Assembly: GCA_019635285.1 (NCBI GenBank) | Contig: JAHBZS010000003.1 | Coordinates: 145,096-209,095, forward strand | Source: Rubrivivax sp. | Lineage (GTDB): Bacteria; Pseudomonadota; Gammaproteobacteria; Burkholderiales; Burkholderiaceae_C | Length of the DNA stretch: 64,000 nucleotides | Direction: 5' to 3' | Shown: positions 18,268 through 27,563 of the stretch, one piece after another | How the letters are laid out: every line of letters begins with the position of its first letter | How positions within the stretch are numbered: the first letter of the stretch is position 1 | Translations under genes and position numbers: made by a program | The notes under the pieces: generated by a model | Told to the model about the DNA's origin: nothing | Seen by the model: only the letters and a program-made list of their open reading frames with translations | Databases searched by the model: none

Positions 18268-20352
18268 ATGGCCCGGCAGACCCCGCCCCTGCGCTGGCCC
18301 AGGCTCCTGCTCGGCATCCTGGCGGGCCTGGTGCTGCTGGCGGGCGTGGCCTATGTCGGCTTGAACCAGGCCTTCCCGCCGGAGCGGCTGGCGGCGATGC
18401 TCGCCGAGCAGGTGCGCAGCCGCACCGGCCGCGATTTCGCGGTGCGCGGGCCGCTGTCCATGCGCCTGCTGCCGCGCATCGGCGTGGCTGCCAGCGACGT
18501 GGTGCTGGGCAATGCGCCCTGGGGCACGCGCAAGGACATGCTGGTGGTGCAGCAGGCGCGCTTCGACATCGCGCTATGGCCGCTGCTGCGCGGCGTGGTG
18601 GACATCGCCCGCGTGTCCTTCGACGGCGTCGACCTGCTGCTGGAGACCGACCGCCACGGCGTCGGCAACTGGGCGATGGGTGGCACCGGCGGCGGCGAGG
18701 CCGGCAGCCCGTCGCCGCCTCCGTCCGGCGGTGACGGCGGTGCGCCGCTGCGCCTGCAGCTGTCCCACCTGAGCCTGAGCCACGCCCAGCTCAGCTACCG
18801 CGACGGGCGCAGCGGCCGCACCCACCAGGTGACGGTGCCCCAGCTGGCGCTCGACACGGTCGACGACGCCCAGGCGCTCGCCGCCACCTTCGAGGCCGGC
18901 GCACAGACCTGGCAGCTGAAGGGCCGCATCGGCCGCGTGTCCTACCTGGCGCTCAACCAGGCGGACTGGCCCTTCGACCTGCAACTGGCCGGCGACGGCG
19001 CCGCGCTGGCCGCCAAGGGCCTGCTGCGCCGCGGCGCGCCACCGCGCACCTTGGAGGCCGACCTCCGCGCCAGCCTGCATAAGGCCGCGGCCCTGGCCCC
19101 CTGGGTGGCGGACGCGGCGCGCGTGCCGCTGCCGGCCGAGCTGAAGGGGCGGCTCAACGTCGCGCCGCAGTCGCTGCGCCTGGACGAGCTGCAGCTGTCG
19201 CTGGCACAGCAGCAGCTCAGCGGCCAGATCAAGGCGCAAGGCGGCGAGCCGTGGCGCATCGACGCGCAGTTGAGTTCGCCGTCCATCGATCTGGCGCGCT
19301 GGCTGCCGCCGCACGCCGCGGGCGGCGGTGGCGCCGCGCCGGGCACCGACCGCCGCGTCTTCGGCAACACCCCGCTGCCCTTGGATGCCCTGCCCGCCTG
19401 GCCGGCGACGCTGACGCTGCGCGTCGACCGCCTGCTGGCCCCCGGCCTGCCGCCGCTGTCCAAGCTGAACCTGCAGCTGCAGGCCCAGCCCGGCCGCTTC
19501 AGGATCGACGCCTTGAGCGCCGAGCTCGCCGACGGCACGCTGCGCGGCAGCCTCAGCATCGGCACCGTCGCCGGCGCGGCGCCGCGCGTGGCGCTGCAGG
19601 CCCAGGCGGACAAGCTGTCGATGGACACGCTGCTCAAGGCCACCGGCCACACGGCCTTCGCCCGCGGCGGGCAGCTGCAACTGCGCGCCGACCTCAACGG
19701 CGCCGGCAACACGGCCCAGGCCCTGGCCGCCAGTGCCAGCGGCGAGCTGATGCTGTCGGTGGCCGACACCACGCTGGGCAGCGGCAGCTCGCCGCTGGGC
19801 GCCGACCTGCTGCGCCGGCTGCTGCAGGCGGTGACCTTGCAGCCGGTGGCGGCCACGTCGTCGCGCGTCGACTGCGCCGTCATCCGCCTGCCGCTGAAGA
19901 ACGGCGTGGCCGCGGTGGACCGCTCGATCGCGCTCGAAACCGATCAGCTGGCGGTGTCGGCCAAGGGCGAGGTGCGGCTGGACAACGAGACGCTGGCGCT
20001 GGCCTTCCGGCCGTCGGCGAAGGCGGGGGTGACCATCAGCCCGGTGAACCTGGCGCAGCTGGTGGTGCTGAAGGGGCCGTGGCAGGACCCGAAGCTGAGC
20101 CTGGATGCGCAGGGCGTGGCCAGCATGGCCGCCTCGGTGGGCCTGGCGGGGCTCACCGGCGGCCTGTCGCTGCTGGCGCAGCAGCTTGTGAAGGCGCCGC
20201 CCGAGAAAGACGTGTGCCGCACCGCGCTGACCGGCGTCGCACCGAGTGCGGCCGCCCCAGCAGGCGCGGACGCGCCGGCGTCTCAGCCCAAGCCGCCGCC
20301 GCTGAAGCTGCCAAAGGAGCTGCCGGGCGTGTTGCGCAACATCTTCAAGTAG
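18268..20352 (+). CDS. AsmA family protein
   Basis: The product is 694 residues. After a single N-terminal helix (LLLGILAGLVLLAGVAYVGL) comes the conserved AsmA start (FPPERLAAMLAEQVRSRTGRDFAVRGPL) and a long beta-rich periplasmic body. The body ends in a typical AsmA C-terminal domain with SSRVDCAVIRLPLKNGVA. AsmA-like proteins are bridge-like lipid-transfer or outer-membrane assembly factors. A Gly/Ser/Pro-rich linker at about 145-165 and a Pro-rich C-terminus are visible. The last eight bases overlap the 3' end of hpaR on the other strand. Confidence 0.88.
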   Translation: MARQTPPLRWPRLLLGILAGLVLLAGVAYVGLNQAFPPERLAAMLAEQVRSRTGRDFAVRGPLSMRLLPRIGVAASDVVLGNAPWGTRKDMLVVQQARFDIALWPLLRGVVDIARVSFDGVDLLLETDRHGVGNWAMGGTGGGEAGSPSPPPSGGDGGAPLRLQLSHLSLSHAQLSYRDGRSGRTHQVTVPQLALDTVDDAQALAATFEAGAQTWQLKGRIGRVSYLALNQADWPFDLQLAGDGAALAAKGLLRRGAPPRTLEADLRASLHKAAALAPWVADAARVPLPAELKGRLNVAPQSLRLDELQLSLAQQQLSGQIKAQGGEPWRIDAQLSSPSIDLARWLPPHAAGGGGAAPGTDRRVFGNTPLPLDALPAWPATLTLRVDRLLAPGLPPLSKLNLQLQAQPGRFRIDALSAELADGTLRGSLSIGTVAGAAPRVALQAQADKLSMDTLLKATGHTAFARGGQLQLRADLNGAGNTAQALAASASGELMLSVADTTLGSGSSPLGADLLRRLLQAVTLQPVAATSSRVDCAVIRLPLKNGVAAVDRSIALETDQLAVSAKGEVRLDNETLALAFRPSAKAGVTISPVNLAQLVVLKGPWQDPKLSLDAQGVASMAASVGLAGLTGGLSLLAQQLVKAPPEKDVCRTALTGVAPSAAAPAGADAPASQPKPPPLKLPKELPGVLRNIFK

Positions 20353-20788
20353 GGTCGGGGGCGTCCAGGCGCTGCAGCAGCTGGTCGAGCGTGCGGTACA
20401 GCTGGGCCAGCAGATCGGCACCGATGCGCTGCTCCAGCTCACGGTACTGCGCCTCGATGCGCGGCACGATGCGCCGCGCCAGGGCCCGGCTCTTGGGCGT
20501 GATCGACACAAGCACGCGGCGCTGGTCCTCGGCCATGCGCTCGCGCTGCACCAGGCCCATCTCCTCCATGCGCGCCAGCACGCCGGTGGCGCTGGCGCTG
20601 AGCAGCTGGCAGCGCTCGCAGATCTGCCGCGGCTCCAGCGGCGAGTCGTCGAGCAGCGCGCGCAGCACGCGCCACTGCTGCTCGGTCAGCCCGTGCTGGT
20701 TGAGGATGGCGCGAAAGTGCGCCATCACGCCTTCGCGCGAGCGCAGCAGCAGCAGCGCCAGGTTGCGGCGGCTCGGGGCGTGGGGCAT
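20345..20788 (-). CDS. hpaR: Homoprotocatechuate operon regulator HpaR (MarR family)
   Basis: The product is 147 residues from ATG 20788; a GTG at 20809 would add seven. The winged-helix core is clear: LTEQQWRVLRAL, then PRQICERCQLLSASATGVLARMEEMGLVQRER, then the beta wing with DQRRVLVSITPKS. Location divergent to hpaG1 and the CQLLSASATG recognition helix support the HpaR subfamily, which represses hpa genes until 4-hydroxyphenylacetate-type effectors bind. It reads away from the operon and converges on the AsmA gene. Confidence 0.88.
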   Translation of the reverse strand: MPHAPSRRNLALLLLRSREGVMAHFRAILNQHGLTEQQWRVLRALLDDSPLEPRQICERCQLLSASATGVLARMEEMGLVQRERMAEDQRRVLVSITPKSRALARRIVPRIEAQYRELEQRIGADLLAQLYRTLDQLLQRLDAPDPT

Positions 20789-20802
20789 GGCTTCGGCCGT
20801 GG

Positions 20803-20831
20803 TTGACACCTCGGAGGGGCGGTGCTGTAAT
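20803..20831 (+). promoter_or_regulatory. Sigma-70 promoter of the hpa operon with overlapping operator
   Basis: TTGACA (20803-20808), a 17-bp spacer and TGTAAT (20826-20831) form a near-consensus promoter pointing into hpaG1. The predicted transcription start falls at about 20837-20839, on the first candidate ATG. An ACATGT palindrome at 20837-20842, inside an A/T-rich patch, is a candidate HpaR site. No such A/T-rich patch occurs elsewhere nearby. Confidence 0.7.
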
Positions 20832-20838
20832 CATACAC

Positions 20839-21606
20839 ATGTTAGTGAATTGCAAGCACCTGCCGAGCATTCGCGATGCCCTGGCCTGCCCGCTGGGCCG
20901 CAGCGCGGCCGAGGACCGGCCGGTGGCGGCCTGGCAGTCGACGCCCGCCTTCGCGCCGCCGCCCATCGCCACCGCCTACGGCACGCTGCTCAACCACCGC
21001 GATGCGCTGGCCGCGCTGGGCGACGCGGTGCACCAGCCGCCGCACAAGGCGCCGCCCAAGGCGCCGGTGCTGTACATCAAGCCGCGCCACTGCCTGGCCG
21101 GGCACGGCAGCGCGGTCGAGGTGCCGGCCGATGCCCAGGCGCTGGAGGTCGGCGCACAGCTCGGCATCGTCATCGGCACCGACGCCTGCCGCGTGCGCGA
21201 AGCCGATGCGCTGGCGCACGTGGCCGGCTACACCATATGCAGCGACCTGAGCGTGCCGCATGCGTCGTACTACCGGCCGTCGCTGCGCTACAAGGCGCGC
21301 GACGGCTTCCTGCCGCTGGGGCCGTGGGTGCTGGCGGCGCAGCACGTGCCGCAGCCCGATGCGCTGGAGGTGGTGGTGCACATCGACGGCCGCGAAGCGC
21401 AGCGTTACACCACCGCCGGCATGCAGCGCAGCGTCGCGCAGCTGATCGCCGAGGTCAGCAGCTTCATGACGCTGGCGCGCGGCGACCTGCTGATGCTCGG
21501 CGCCGGCCCGGCCGCACCGCTGGCCCGCGCCGGGCAGGCGGTGCGCATCAGCATCGCGCCCATCGGCACGCTGGAACATCGCCTGGTGGCGGAGGCCGCC
21601 GCATGA
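20839..21606 (+). CDS. hpaG1: HpaG N-terminal-type subunit (homoprotocatechuate pathway decarboxylase/isomerase)
   Basis: The product is up to 255 residues of the FAH-superfamily fold. It matches the first half of E. coli HpaG in segments such as GTLLNHRDAL, KAPPKAPVLYIKPRH, VGAQLGIVIG and YRPSLRYKARDGF. With HpaG2 it decarboxylates 5-carboxymethyl-2-oxo-hex-3-enedioate and isomerises the product. The start is uncertain. ATG 20839 would make the message leaderless given the promoter, whereas GTG 20923 has a GAGGA site seven bases upstream and still covers the whole conserved domain. Its stop overlaps hpaG2 (ATGA). Confidence 0.85.
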   Translation: MLVNCKHLPSIRDALACPLGRSAAEDRPVAAWQSTPAFAPPPIATAYGTLLNHRDALAALGDAVHQPPHKAPPKAPVLYIKPRHCLAGHGSAVEVPADAQALEVGAQLGIVIGTDACRVREADALAHVAGYTICSDLSVPHASYYRPSLRYKARDGFLPLGPWVLAAQHVPQPDALEVVVHIDGREAQRYTTAGMQRSVAQLIAEVSSFMTLARGDLLMLGAGPAAPLARAGQAVRISIAPIGTLEHRLVAEAAA

Positions 21607-22379
21607 AGCACGCGCGCATCGCCTGGGCCGGTGCGGTGCACCACGCCGTGGCCGACGGCGGCGGCCTGCGCCTGGCCGACGGCACCTGCCTGGCGGAAGA
21701 CGAAGTGGTCTGGCTGCCGCCGGTGCAGCCGGGCACCGTCATCGCGCTGGGCATCAACTACGCCGACCACAAGAAAGAGTTGGCCAAGGAGCTGACGCTA
21801 AGCGCCAAGGACGAGCCGCTGGCCTTCCTGAAGGGCCCCAACGCGCTGGTCGGCCACCGCGGCCGCACGCGCCGGCCTGCGGACGCCGCGTTCATGCACT
21901 ACGAGTGCGAACTGGCGGTGGTCATCGGCCGGCATGCGAAGCGCGTCAAGCGCGCCGACGCGCTGAGCTGCGTCGCCGGCTACACCATCGCCAACGACTA
22001 TGCGGTACGCGACTACCTGGAAAACTGGTACCGCCCCAACCTGCGCGTGAAGAACCGCGACGGCGCCACCGCGCTGGGCCCGTGGCTGGTCGACGCCGCC
22101 GACGTGCCCGACCCGCACGCGCTGGCGCTGCGCACCTTCGTCAACGGCCAGCTCAAGCAGCACGGCAACACCCGCGACCTGATCGACGACGTGCCCGCGC
22201 TGATCGAATACCTGAGCAGCTTCATGACGCTGGCGCCCGGCGACCTGATCCTCACCGGCACGCCCGAAGGCGTGGTCAACGTCAACCCCGGCGACGAGGT
22301 GGTGTGCGAGATCGACGGCCTGGGCCGGCTGCTCAATACGCTGGTGGCCGACGATGGGGAGCGCGCATGTACTTCGTGA
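21603..22379 (+). CDS. hpaG2: HpaG C-terminal-type subunit (2-hydroxyhepta-2,4-diene-1,7-dioate isomerase/decarboxylase)
   Basis: The product is 258 residues of the FAH family. VIALGINYADHKKEL, the metal-binding acidic triad region MHYECELAVVIG and the conserved GDLILTGTPEGV are intact. In enterobacteria HpaG1 and HpaG2 are one fused, internally duplicated protein. Here they are separate, overlapping genes. The enzyme takes the ring-cleavage product after oxidation to the dienoate that HpaH hydrates. The 3' end overlaps the next gene by 13 bases. Confidence 0.9.
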   Translation: MKHARIAWAGAVHHAVADGGGLRLADGTCLAEDEVVWLPPVQPGTVIALGINYADHKKELAKELTLSAKDEPLAFLKGPNALVGHRGRTRRPADAAFMHYECELAVVIGRHAKRVKRADALSCVAGYTIANDYAVRDYLENWYRPNLRVKNRDGATALGPWLVDAADVPDPHALALRTFVNGQLKQHGNTRDLIDDVPALIEYLSSFMTLAPGDLILTGTPEGVVNVNPGDEVVCEIDGLGRLLNTLVADDGERACTS

Positions 22380-22819
22380 TGGTCTCGCTGCTGATGCTGG
22401 TGCTGCCGCTGGCCTCCATCGTCCACGAGGCTGGCCTGCGCCCCGACCTGTCGGTCGTCGCCAAGTGGTGCGTCTTCTGGATGGTGGGTGCGCGGCTGTT
22501 CGCCGCCGGGCTGCGGCAGATCCTGCAGCCGCGCTACACGGCCAGGAGCATCCTGGCCATCGACGGCGACGCCAATCTGGTGGTCGTGCGCGAGCTGGGC
22601 TTCGCCAACCTGGCGCTGGGCGTCGGCGGCATCACCACGCTGGCCGCGCCGTCGTGGACGCCGCCGATGGCGCTGGTCGGCGGCATCTTCTATGCGGCCG
22701 CCGGCATCCAGCATGCGCTGCACGGCGGGCGCAACCGCATGCAGAGCTTCGCCATGGTCACCGACCTGTTCGCCGCGGCGGTGCTGCTCGGCTTTTTTGT
22801 CTGGACGCTGCGTTTCTGA
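22367..22819 (+). CDS. Small membrane protein in the hpa operon (DUF6790-like)
   Basis: The product is 150 residues with four hydrophobic segments: MVSLLMLVLPLASIV, a middle WCVFWMVGARLFAAG, LALGVGGITTLAA and VTDLFAAAVLLGFFVW. It therefore lies in the inner membrane. I do not know its function. The family resemblance to DUF6790 is from memory. It overlaps hpaG2 and is followed by hpaE with eight bases between, so it is part of the operon and could aid substrate entry or membrane placement. That role is inference only. Confidence 0.7.
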   Translation: MYFVMVSLLMLVLPLASIVHEAGLRPDLSVVAKWCVFWMVGARLFAAGLRQILQPRYTARSILAIDGDANLVVVRELGFANLALGVGGITTLAAPSWTPPMALVGGIFYAAAGIQHALHGGRNRMQSFAMVTDLFAAAVLLGFFVWTLRF

Positions 22820-22827
22820 GGCAAGAC

Positions 22828-24285
22828 ATGCGCATTCCCCATCTGATCGACGGCCAGGCCGTCGAAGGCCGCGACTATTTCGAGACCCTCGACCCCGCCA
22901 ACCAGCAGGTGCTGGCCGAGGTGGCGGCCGGCGGCGAAGCCGAGATCCATGCCGCGGTGGCCGCCGCCAAGGCCGCGTTCCCCAAGTGGGCGGCGACACC
23001 CGCCGCCGAGCGCGCGAAGATGATGCACAAGCTGGGCGAGCTGATCACCCAGCACGTGGCCGAGATCTCGGCCGTGGAGACCCGCGACACCGGCCAGACC
23101 ATCAGCCAGACCGGCAAGCAGCTGGTGCCGCGCGCGGCCGACAACTTCCACTACTTCGCCGAGATGTGCACGCGCGTCGACGGCCACACCTACCCGACGC
23201 CCACGCACCTGAACTACACGCTGTTCCATCCGGTGGGCGTGTGCGCGCTGATCAGCCCATGGAACGTGCCCTTCATGACCGGCACCTGGAAGATCGCGCC
23301 CTGCCTGGCCTTCGGCAACACCGCGGTGCTGAAGATGAGCGAGCTGTCGCCGCTGAGCATCAGCCGCTTCGGCCAGCTGGCCACCGAGGCCGGGCTGCCC
23401 AAGGGCGTGCTGAACATCGTGCACGGCACCGGCCGCGAGGCCGGCGAACCGCTGTGCGCGCACCCCGACGTGCGCGCGATCTCCTTCACCGGCTCCACCG
23501 CCACCGGCCAGCGCATCGTGAAGAGCGCGGGGCTGAAGAAGTTCAGCATGGAGCTCGGCGGCAAGAGCCCCTTCGTGGTCTTCGACGACGCCGACTTCGA
23601 GCGCGCGCTGGATGCCGCGGTGTTCATGATCTTCAGCAACAACGGCGAGCGCTGCACCGCGGGCAGCCGCATCCTGGTGCAGAAGAGCCTCTACCCGCGC
23701 TTCGTCGAACGCTTTGCCGAACGCGCCGCGCGCATCGCGGTGGGCGACCCGATGGACGACCAGACGATCATCGGCCCGATGATCAGCCCGCAGCATCTGG
23801 CCAAGGTGCGCAGCTACATCGAGATGGGGCCGCAGGAAGGCGCGACGCTGCTCACCGGCGGGCTGGACGCGCCCGCGCTGCCGGCCGCCTTGGCCCGCGG
23901 CAACTTCGTGCGGCCCACGGTGTTTGCCGACGTGAGCAACTCGATGCGCATCGCGCAGGAAGAGATCTTCGGCCCGGTGGCCTGCCTGATCCCCTTCACC
24001 GACGAGGCCGACGCCATTGCGCAGGCCAACGACATCCAGTATGGGTTGTCGAGCTACGTCTGGAGCCAGGACATCGGCCGCGCGCACCGCGTGGCCGCGG
24101 CCATCGAAGCCGGCATGTGCTTCGTCAACAGCCAGAACGTGCGCGACCTGCGCCAGCCCTTCGGCGGCACCAAGGCCAGCGGCACCGGGCGCGAAGGCGG
24201 CACCTGGAGCTACGAGGTGTTTCTGGAGCCGAAGAACGTCGCGGTGTCCTTGGGCAACCACCACATTCCGCATTGGGGTGCTTGA
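22828..24285 (+). CDS. hpaE: 5-carboxymethyl-2-hydroxymuconate semialdehyde dehydrogenase
   Basis: The product is 485 residues, an NAD-dependent aldehyde dehydrogenase that oxidises the ring-fission semialdehyde made by HpaD. Catalytic elements are intact: ISPWNVPFMTGTWK, ISFTGSTATG, the glutamate in ELGGKSP (about 243) and the cysteine in NNGERCTAGS (about 276). Overall resemblance and position in the cluster support HpaE rather than a betaine-aldehyde enzyme. Confidence 0.94.
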   Translation: MRIPHLIDGQAVEGRDYFETLDPANQQVLAEVAAGGEAEIHAAVAAAKAAFPKWAATPAAERAKMMHKLGELITQHVAEISAVETRDTGQTISQTGKQLVPRAADNFHYFAEMCTRVDGHTYPTPTHLNYTLFHPVGVCALISPWNVPFMTGTWKIAPCLAFGNTAVLKMSELSPLSISRFGQLATEAGLPKGVLNIVHGTGREAGEPLCAHPDVRAISFTGSTATGQRIVKSAGLKKFSMELGGKSPFVVFDDADFERALDAAVFMIFSNNGERCTAGSRILVQKSLYPRFVERFAERAARIAVGDPMDDQTIIGPMISPQHLAKVRSYIEMGPQEGATLLTGGLDAPALPAALARGNFVRPTVFADVSNSMRIAQEEIFGPVACLIPFTDEADAIAQANDIQYGLSSYVWSQDIGRAHRVAAAIEAGMCFVNSQNVRDLRQPFGGTKASGTGREGGTWSYEVFLEPKNVAVSLGNHHIPHWGA

Positions 24286-24299
24286 CGCCACGCCTGCCG

Positions 24300-25082
24300 A
24301 TGTCCGCCGACCCCAGCATCTACGGCAGTGCGCGCTTGGCCGAGGCCTATGCGCGCCACCGGCCTGCGGTTCATCCGGCGGTCGCGGAGCGCCTGCGTCG
24401 CGCCCTGGTCGGAACCGAAGGTTTCGACTCGGTGCTGGACGCAGGTTGCGGTGCGGGTGCTTCGACGGCGGCCATGCTGCCGCACGCTCGCCGCGTCGTC
24501 GGCCTGGACCCCTTCCCCGCGATGCTGAGCTATGCCGCGGCGATGATGCCCGGCGCGTCCTTCGTGCAGGGACGGATCGAGTCGCTGCCGTTCGGTTCGG
24601 GAACCTTCCAGCTCGTCACCTCCGCAGGCGCCATCAACTATGTCGATCCCGACGCGGCTCTGAAGGAGCTGTCACGGGTGCTGCGACCCGGGGGCTGGCT
24701 CGCGCTGTACGACTTTGGTGCCGGCTGCCGGTTGACCCATGAGTCGACGCTGCCGCAGCGCTTTGCCCAGCTGAGTGCCAGCTACCCGCCGCCTGGCGGC
24801 TACGCGCTGGATCTCCAGGCGTTGCCTTTCGCCGGTTCGGCCCTGTCGCCGATCTCCCACCAGGCGTTTGAATTCGCGATACCGCTGACGGCCCCGAAGT
24901 ATGTCGACTACATCATGAGCGAGACCGGCATCGAAGCCGCCATCGCCGCAGGTGCCTGCTCGGCCGGGATTCGACAAACAATCGAGCAGCTCTTCACGCC
25001 GGTGTTTGCGGGCGGCGTGGCGGAGGTCGTCTTTGACACGGTGCTGGTGATCGCCCAGCGGATGCCCTCGATGGCTTCATGA
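24300..25082 (+). CDS. Class I SAM-dependent methyltransferase inside the hpa operon
   Basis: The product is 260 residues with a Rossmann-like SAM fold. The glycine-rich motif I VLDAGCGAGAST is at about residues 45-56, the acidic loop VVGLDPFP follows, and post-I YVDPDAALKELSRVLRPGGWLALYDFGAG is the usual motif II-III stretch. It is not a known member of hpa pathways. The third-position G/C bias looks weaker than in the flanking hpaE and hpaD, which hints at separate acquisition. It lies 14 bases after hpaE and 55 before hpaD. The substrate is unknown; an aromatic hydroxyl or a carboxylate is possible. Confidence 0.8.
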   Translation: MSADPSIYGSARLAEAYARHRPAVHPAVAERLRRALVGTEGFDSVLDAGCGAGASTAAMLPHARRVVGLDPFPAMLSYAAAMMPGASFVQGRIESLPFGSGTFQLVTSAGAINYVDPDAALKELSRVLRPGGWLALYDFGAGCRLTHESTLPQRFAQLSASYPPPGGYALDLQALPFAGSALSPISHQAFEFAIPLTAPKYVDYIMSETGIEAAIAAGACSAGIRQTIEQLFTPVFAGGVAEVVFDTVLVIAQRMPSMAS

Positions 25083-25137
25083 ATTTGGCGACATTGCAGC
25101 GGACGATCAGCAACACTCGGACCAAGGAAACAGACAT

Positions 25138-26064
25138 ATGGGCAAGGTCGCACTCGCCGCCAAGATCACCCACGTGCCGAGCATGTACCTGAGCGAGCTA
25201 CCGGGCCCGCGCCACGGCACGCGGCAGGACGCCATCGACGGCCATGCCGAGATCGGCCGGCGCTGCCGCGCGCTGGGCGTGGACACCATCGTCGTCTTCG
25301 ACACGCACTGGCTGGTCAATGCCAACTACCACCTGAACTGCGCGCCGCACTTCAAGGGGCTGTACACCAGCAACGAACTGCCGCACTTCATCAGCAACCT
25401 GGCCTTCGAGTTCCCCGGCAACCCCAGCCTGGGCCAGCTGCTGGCGAAGGCCGCCAACGACATGGGCGTGGAGACGCTGGCGCACGACCGCACCACGCTG
25501 GGCCCCGAATACGGCACCCTGGTGCCGATGCGCTACATGAACACCGACCAGCACTTCAAGGTGGTGTCGGTGTCGGCGCTGTGCATGGCGCACTACCTGA
25601 ACGACAGCGCGCGCCTGGGCTGGGCCTTCCGGCGTGCGGTGGAAGAGCACTACGACGGCACGGTGGCCTTCTTCGCCAGCGGCTCGCTGAGCCACCGCTT
25701 CGCGCAGAACGGGCTGGCGCCGGAATACGGCTTCAAGATCTGGAGCCCCTTCCTCGAGCACCTGGACCGCGAGGTCATCCGCATGTGGCAGGCCGGCGAA
25801 TGGCCGGCCTTCTGCGAGATGCTGCCCGAGTACGCCGCCAAGGGCCACGGCGAAGGCTTCATGCACGACACCGCCATGCTGCTGGGCCTGCTCGGCTGGA
25901 GCGCCTACGACGCCCAGGCCGAGATCGTCACGCCGTACTTCGGCGCCAGCGGCACCGGGCAGATCAACGTCGTGTTCCCCGTCACGCCGCAGGACGGGCG
26001 GGCGATCCCCAAAGCCGTGGCCTCGGCGGCCGACGGCTACACCCACGTCGCGACAAGGCTCTGA
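25138..26064 (+). CDS. hpaD: 3,4-dihydroxyphenylacetate 2,3-dioxygenase
   Basis: The product is 308 residues, a class III (LigB-type) Fe(II) extradiol dioxygenase that opens the homoprotocatechuate ring next to the hydroxyls. The early [12 protein letters not shown] and VVFDTHWLV segments hold the conserved metal histidines (about 12 and 57), and [13 protein letters not shown] is the LigB-fold active-site loop. Length and sequence agree with enterobacterial and pseudomonad HpaD. AAGGAAAC precedes the ATG. Confidence 0.95.
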   Translation: MGKVALAAKITHVPSMYLSELPGPRHGTRQDAIDGHAEIGRRCRALGVDTIVVFDTHWLVNANYHLNCAPHFKGLYTSNELPHFISNLAFEFPGNPSLGQLLAKAANDMGVETLAHDRTTLGPEYGTLVPMRYMNTDQHFKVVSVSALCMAHYLNDSARLGWAFRRAVEEHYDGTVAFFASGSLSHRFAQNGLAPEYGFKIWSPFLEHLDREVIRMWQAGEWPAFCEMLPEYAAKGHGEGFMHDTAMLLGLLGWSAYDAQAEIVTPYFGASGTGQINVVFPVTPQDGRAIPKAVASAADGYTHVATRL

Positions 26065-26066
26065 CC

Positions 26067-26474
26067 ATGCCCCACCTGGTGATGCTCTACACCCCGCAGC
26101 TGGATGCGCAAGCCGACCTGTCGCGGCTGTGCCGCAAGCTGGCCGACGCGATGCTGTCGGTGCGCGACGAAAACGGCGCGCAGGTCTTCCCCACCGGCGG
26201 CACGCGCGTGCTGGCCTATCCGGCGGCGCACTACGCGGTGGCCGACGGCAGCGGCGACCATGCGTTCATGTACTTCAACGTGCGCATGGCCAAGGGCCGC
26301 AGCGCCGCGGTGCACAAGGCCGTGGGCGACACGCTGGCCGCGGTGGTGCGCGAAGAGCTTGCGCCGCTGCTGGCCGCCCGGCCGGTCGGCCTGACCTTGC
26401 AGGTGGACGAAGGCCACGAAGTCTTCGACGCCAAGCTCGGCAACCTGCACCCCCTTTTCGCGAAGAAGCCATGA
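26067..26474 (+). CDS. hpaF: 5-carboxymethyl-2-hydroxymuconate Delta-isomerase
   Basis: The product is 135 residues, a small CHMI-type member of the tautomerase superfamily. The N-terminal proline after Met ([10 protein letters not shown]) is the catalytic base of the family. [18 protein letters not shown] matches the central region of CHMI. It isomerises the dienol acid made by HpaE. The stop overlaps the hpaH start (ATGA). Confidence 0.92.
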   Translation: MPHLVMLYTPQLDAQADLSRLCRKLADAMLSVRDENGAQVFPTGGTRVLAYPAAHYAVADGSGDHAFMYFNVRMAKGRSAAVHKAVGDTLAAVVREELAPLLAARPVGLTLQVDEGHEVFDAKLGNLHPLFAKKP

Positions 26475-27283
26475 CCACCACCCTAGCCCCGCAGACCATC
26501 GCCGCGCTGGCGCGGCAGCTCTACGACGCACGCAAGTCGCGCACGCAACTGCGCCACCTGTCGGCGCAGCACCCGGGCATGACCATCGAGGACGGCTATG
26601 CGGTGCAGCGCGCCTGGGTGGCACTGGAGCTGGCCGACGGCCGTGTCATCAAGGGCCGCAAGATCGGCTTGACCTCGCGCGCGATGCAGCAGTCCAGCCA
26701 GATCGACGAGCCCGACTTCGCGCCGCTGATGGACGACATGTTCTTCGCCAACGGCGGCGACATCCCCATCAGCCGCTTCATCGCACCGCGCATCGAGGTC
26801 GAGCTGGCCTTCATCCTGGGCAAGCCGCTGAAGGGCCCGGGCGTGACGCTGTTCGACGTGCTGTCGGCCACCGAATGGGTGAGCCCGGCCATCGAGATCA
26901 TCGACGCGCGCATCGAGCAGTTCGACCGCGACACCAAGGCGCCGCGCAAGGTCTTCGACACCATCAGCGACTTCGCCGCCAACGCCGGCATCGTGCTCGG
27001 CGGCCGGCCGGTGCGGCCGCACGATATGGATCTGCGCTGGGTGGGCGCGATGCTGTTCAAGAACGGCGTCATCGAAGAAACGGGCCTGGCCGCCGCGGTG
27101 CTCAATCACCCGGCCAACGGCGTCGCCTGGCTGGCCAACAAGATCGCGCCCTACGACGAGCAGTTGCATGCCGGCGAAGTGATCCTCGGCGGTTCGTTCA
27201 CCCGGCCGACCACCGCTGTGGCCGGCGACACGCTGCATGCCGACTACGGGCCGCTGGGGGCGGTGAGCTTCCGCTTCGTCTGA
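26471..27283 (+). CDS. hpaH: 2-oxo-hept-4-ene-1,7-dioate hydratase
   Basis: The product is 270 residues of the hydratase/decarboxylase group, which adds water to the dienoate to give 2,4-dihydroxyhept-2-ene-dioate. The motifs [13 protein letters not shown], the metal-binding EVELAFILG and the late [13 protein letters not shown] are present. In the standard pathway HpaI then splits the product to pyruvate and succinic semialdehyde, but no hpaI follows here and the operon ends in a gap with palindromic repeats. Confidence 0.94.
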   Translation: MTTTLAPQTIAALARQLYDARKSRTQLRHLSAQHPGMTIEDGYAVQRAWVALELADGRVIKGRKIGLTSRAMQQSSQIDEPDFAPLMDDMFFANGGDIPISRFIAPRIEVELAFILGKPLKGPGVTLFDVLSATEWVSPAIEIIDARIEQFDRDTKAPRKVFDTISDFAANAGIVLGGRPVRPHDMDLRWVGAMLFKNGVIEETGLAAAVLNHPANGVAWLANKIAPYDEQLHAGEVILGGSFTRPTTAVAGDTLHADYGPLGAVSFRFV

Positions 27284-27344
27284 CGGCAGGATTGCTGGCC
27301 GCGCGTTGCCGTCCTTGTACGCTTGCCTGCCAAGGTCTGCGCGG

Positions 27345-27449
27345 GCCGAGGAGGACGGGCAAGCGCATCCGCTCATGTCCCCCGATCGCGCCGTGCACGG
27401 CGCGCTCTCCTCCTTAACTTCCCGGATGCGCTTGCCCGCCATCCTCGGC
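27345..27449 (+). repeat. 105-bp palindromic element, copy 1
   Basis: Two 27-nt arms (27345-27371 and 27423-27449) are inverted repeats with 25 of 27 positions matching. They begin and end with GCCGAGGA / TCCTCGGC and reach GCGCATCCG / CGGATGCGC at the inner side. The 51-nt loop has its own GCGCC / GGCGC hairpin. The whole unit returns in inverted orientation 114 bp further on. There is no coding potential and it could be a REP-like or MITE-like element. Confidence 0.8.
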
Positions 27450-27563
27450 AGGCACCTGCCGAGTCTTCGCAGCGACCAGAAACAGCCCGTGCTGCGCCTC
27501 GCGGCAGTGCTCTCAGGAAGGGGTTGTTGTCTTTGCGTCCTCGGCGTGATCTGGCGGTGCCAA

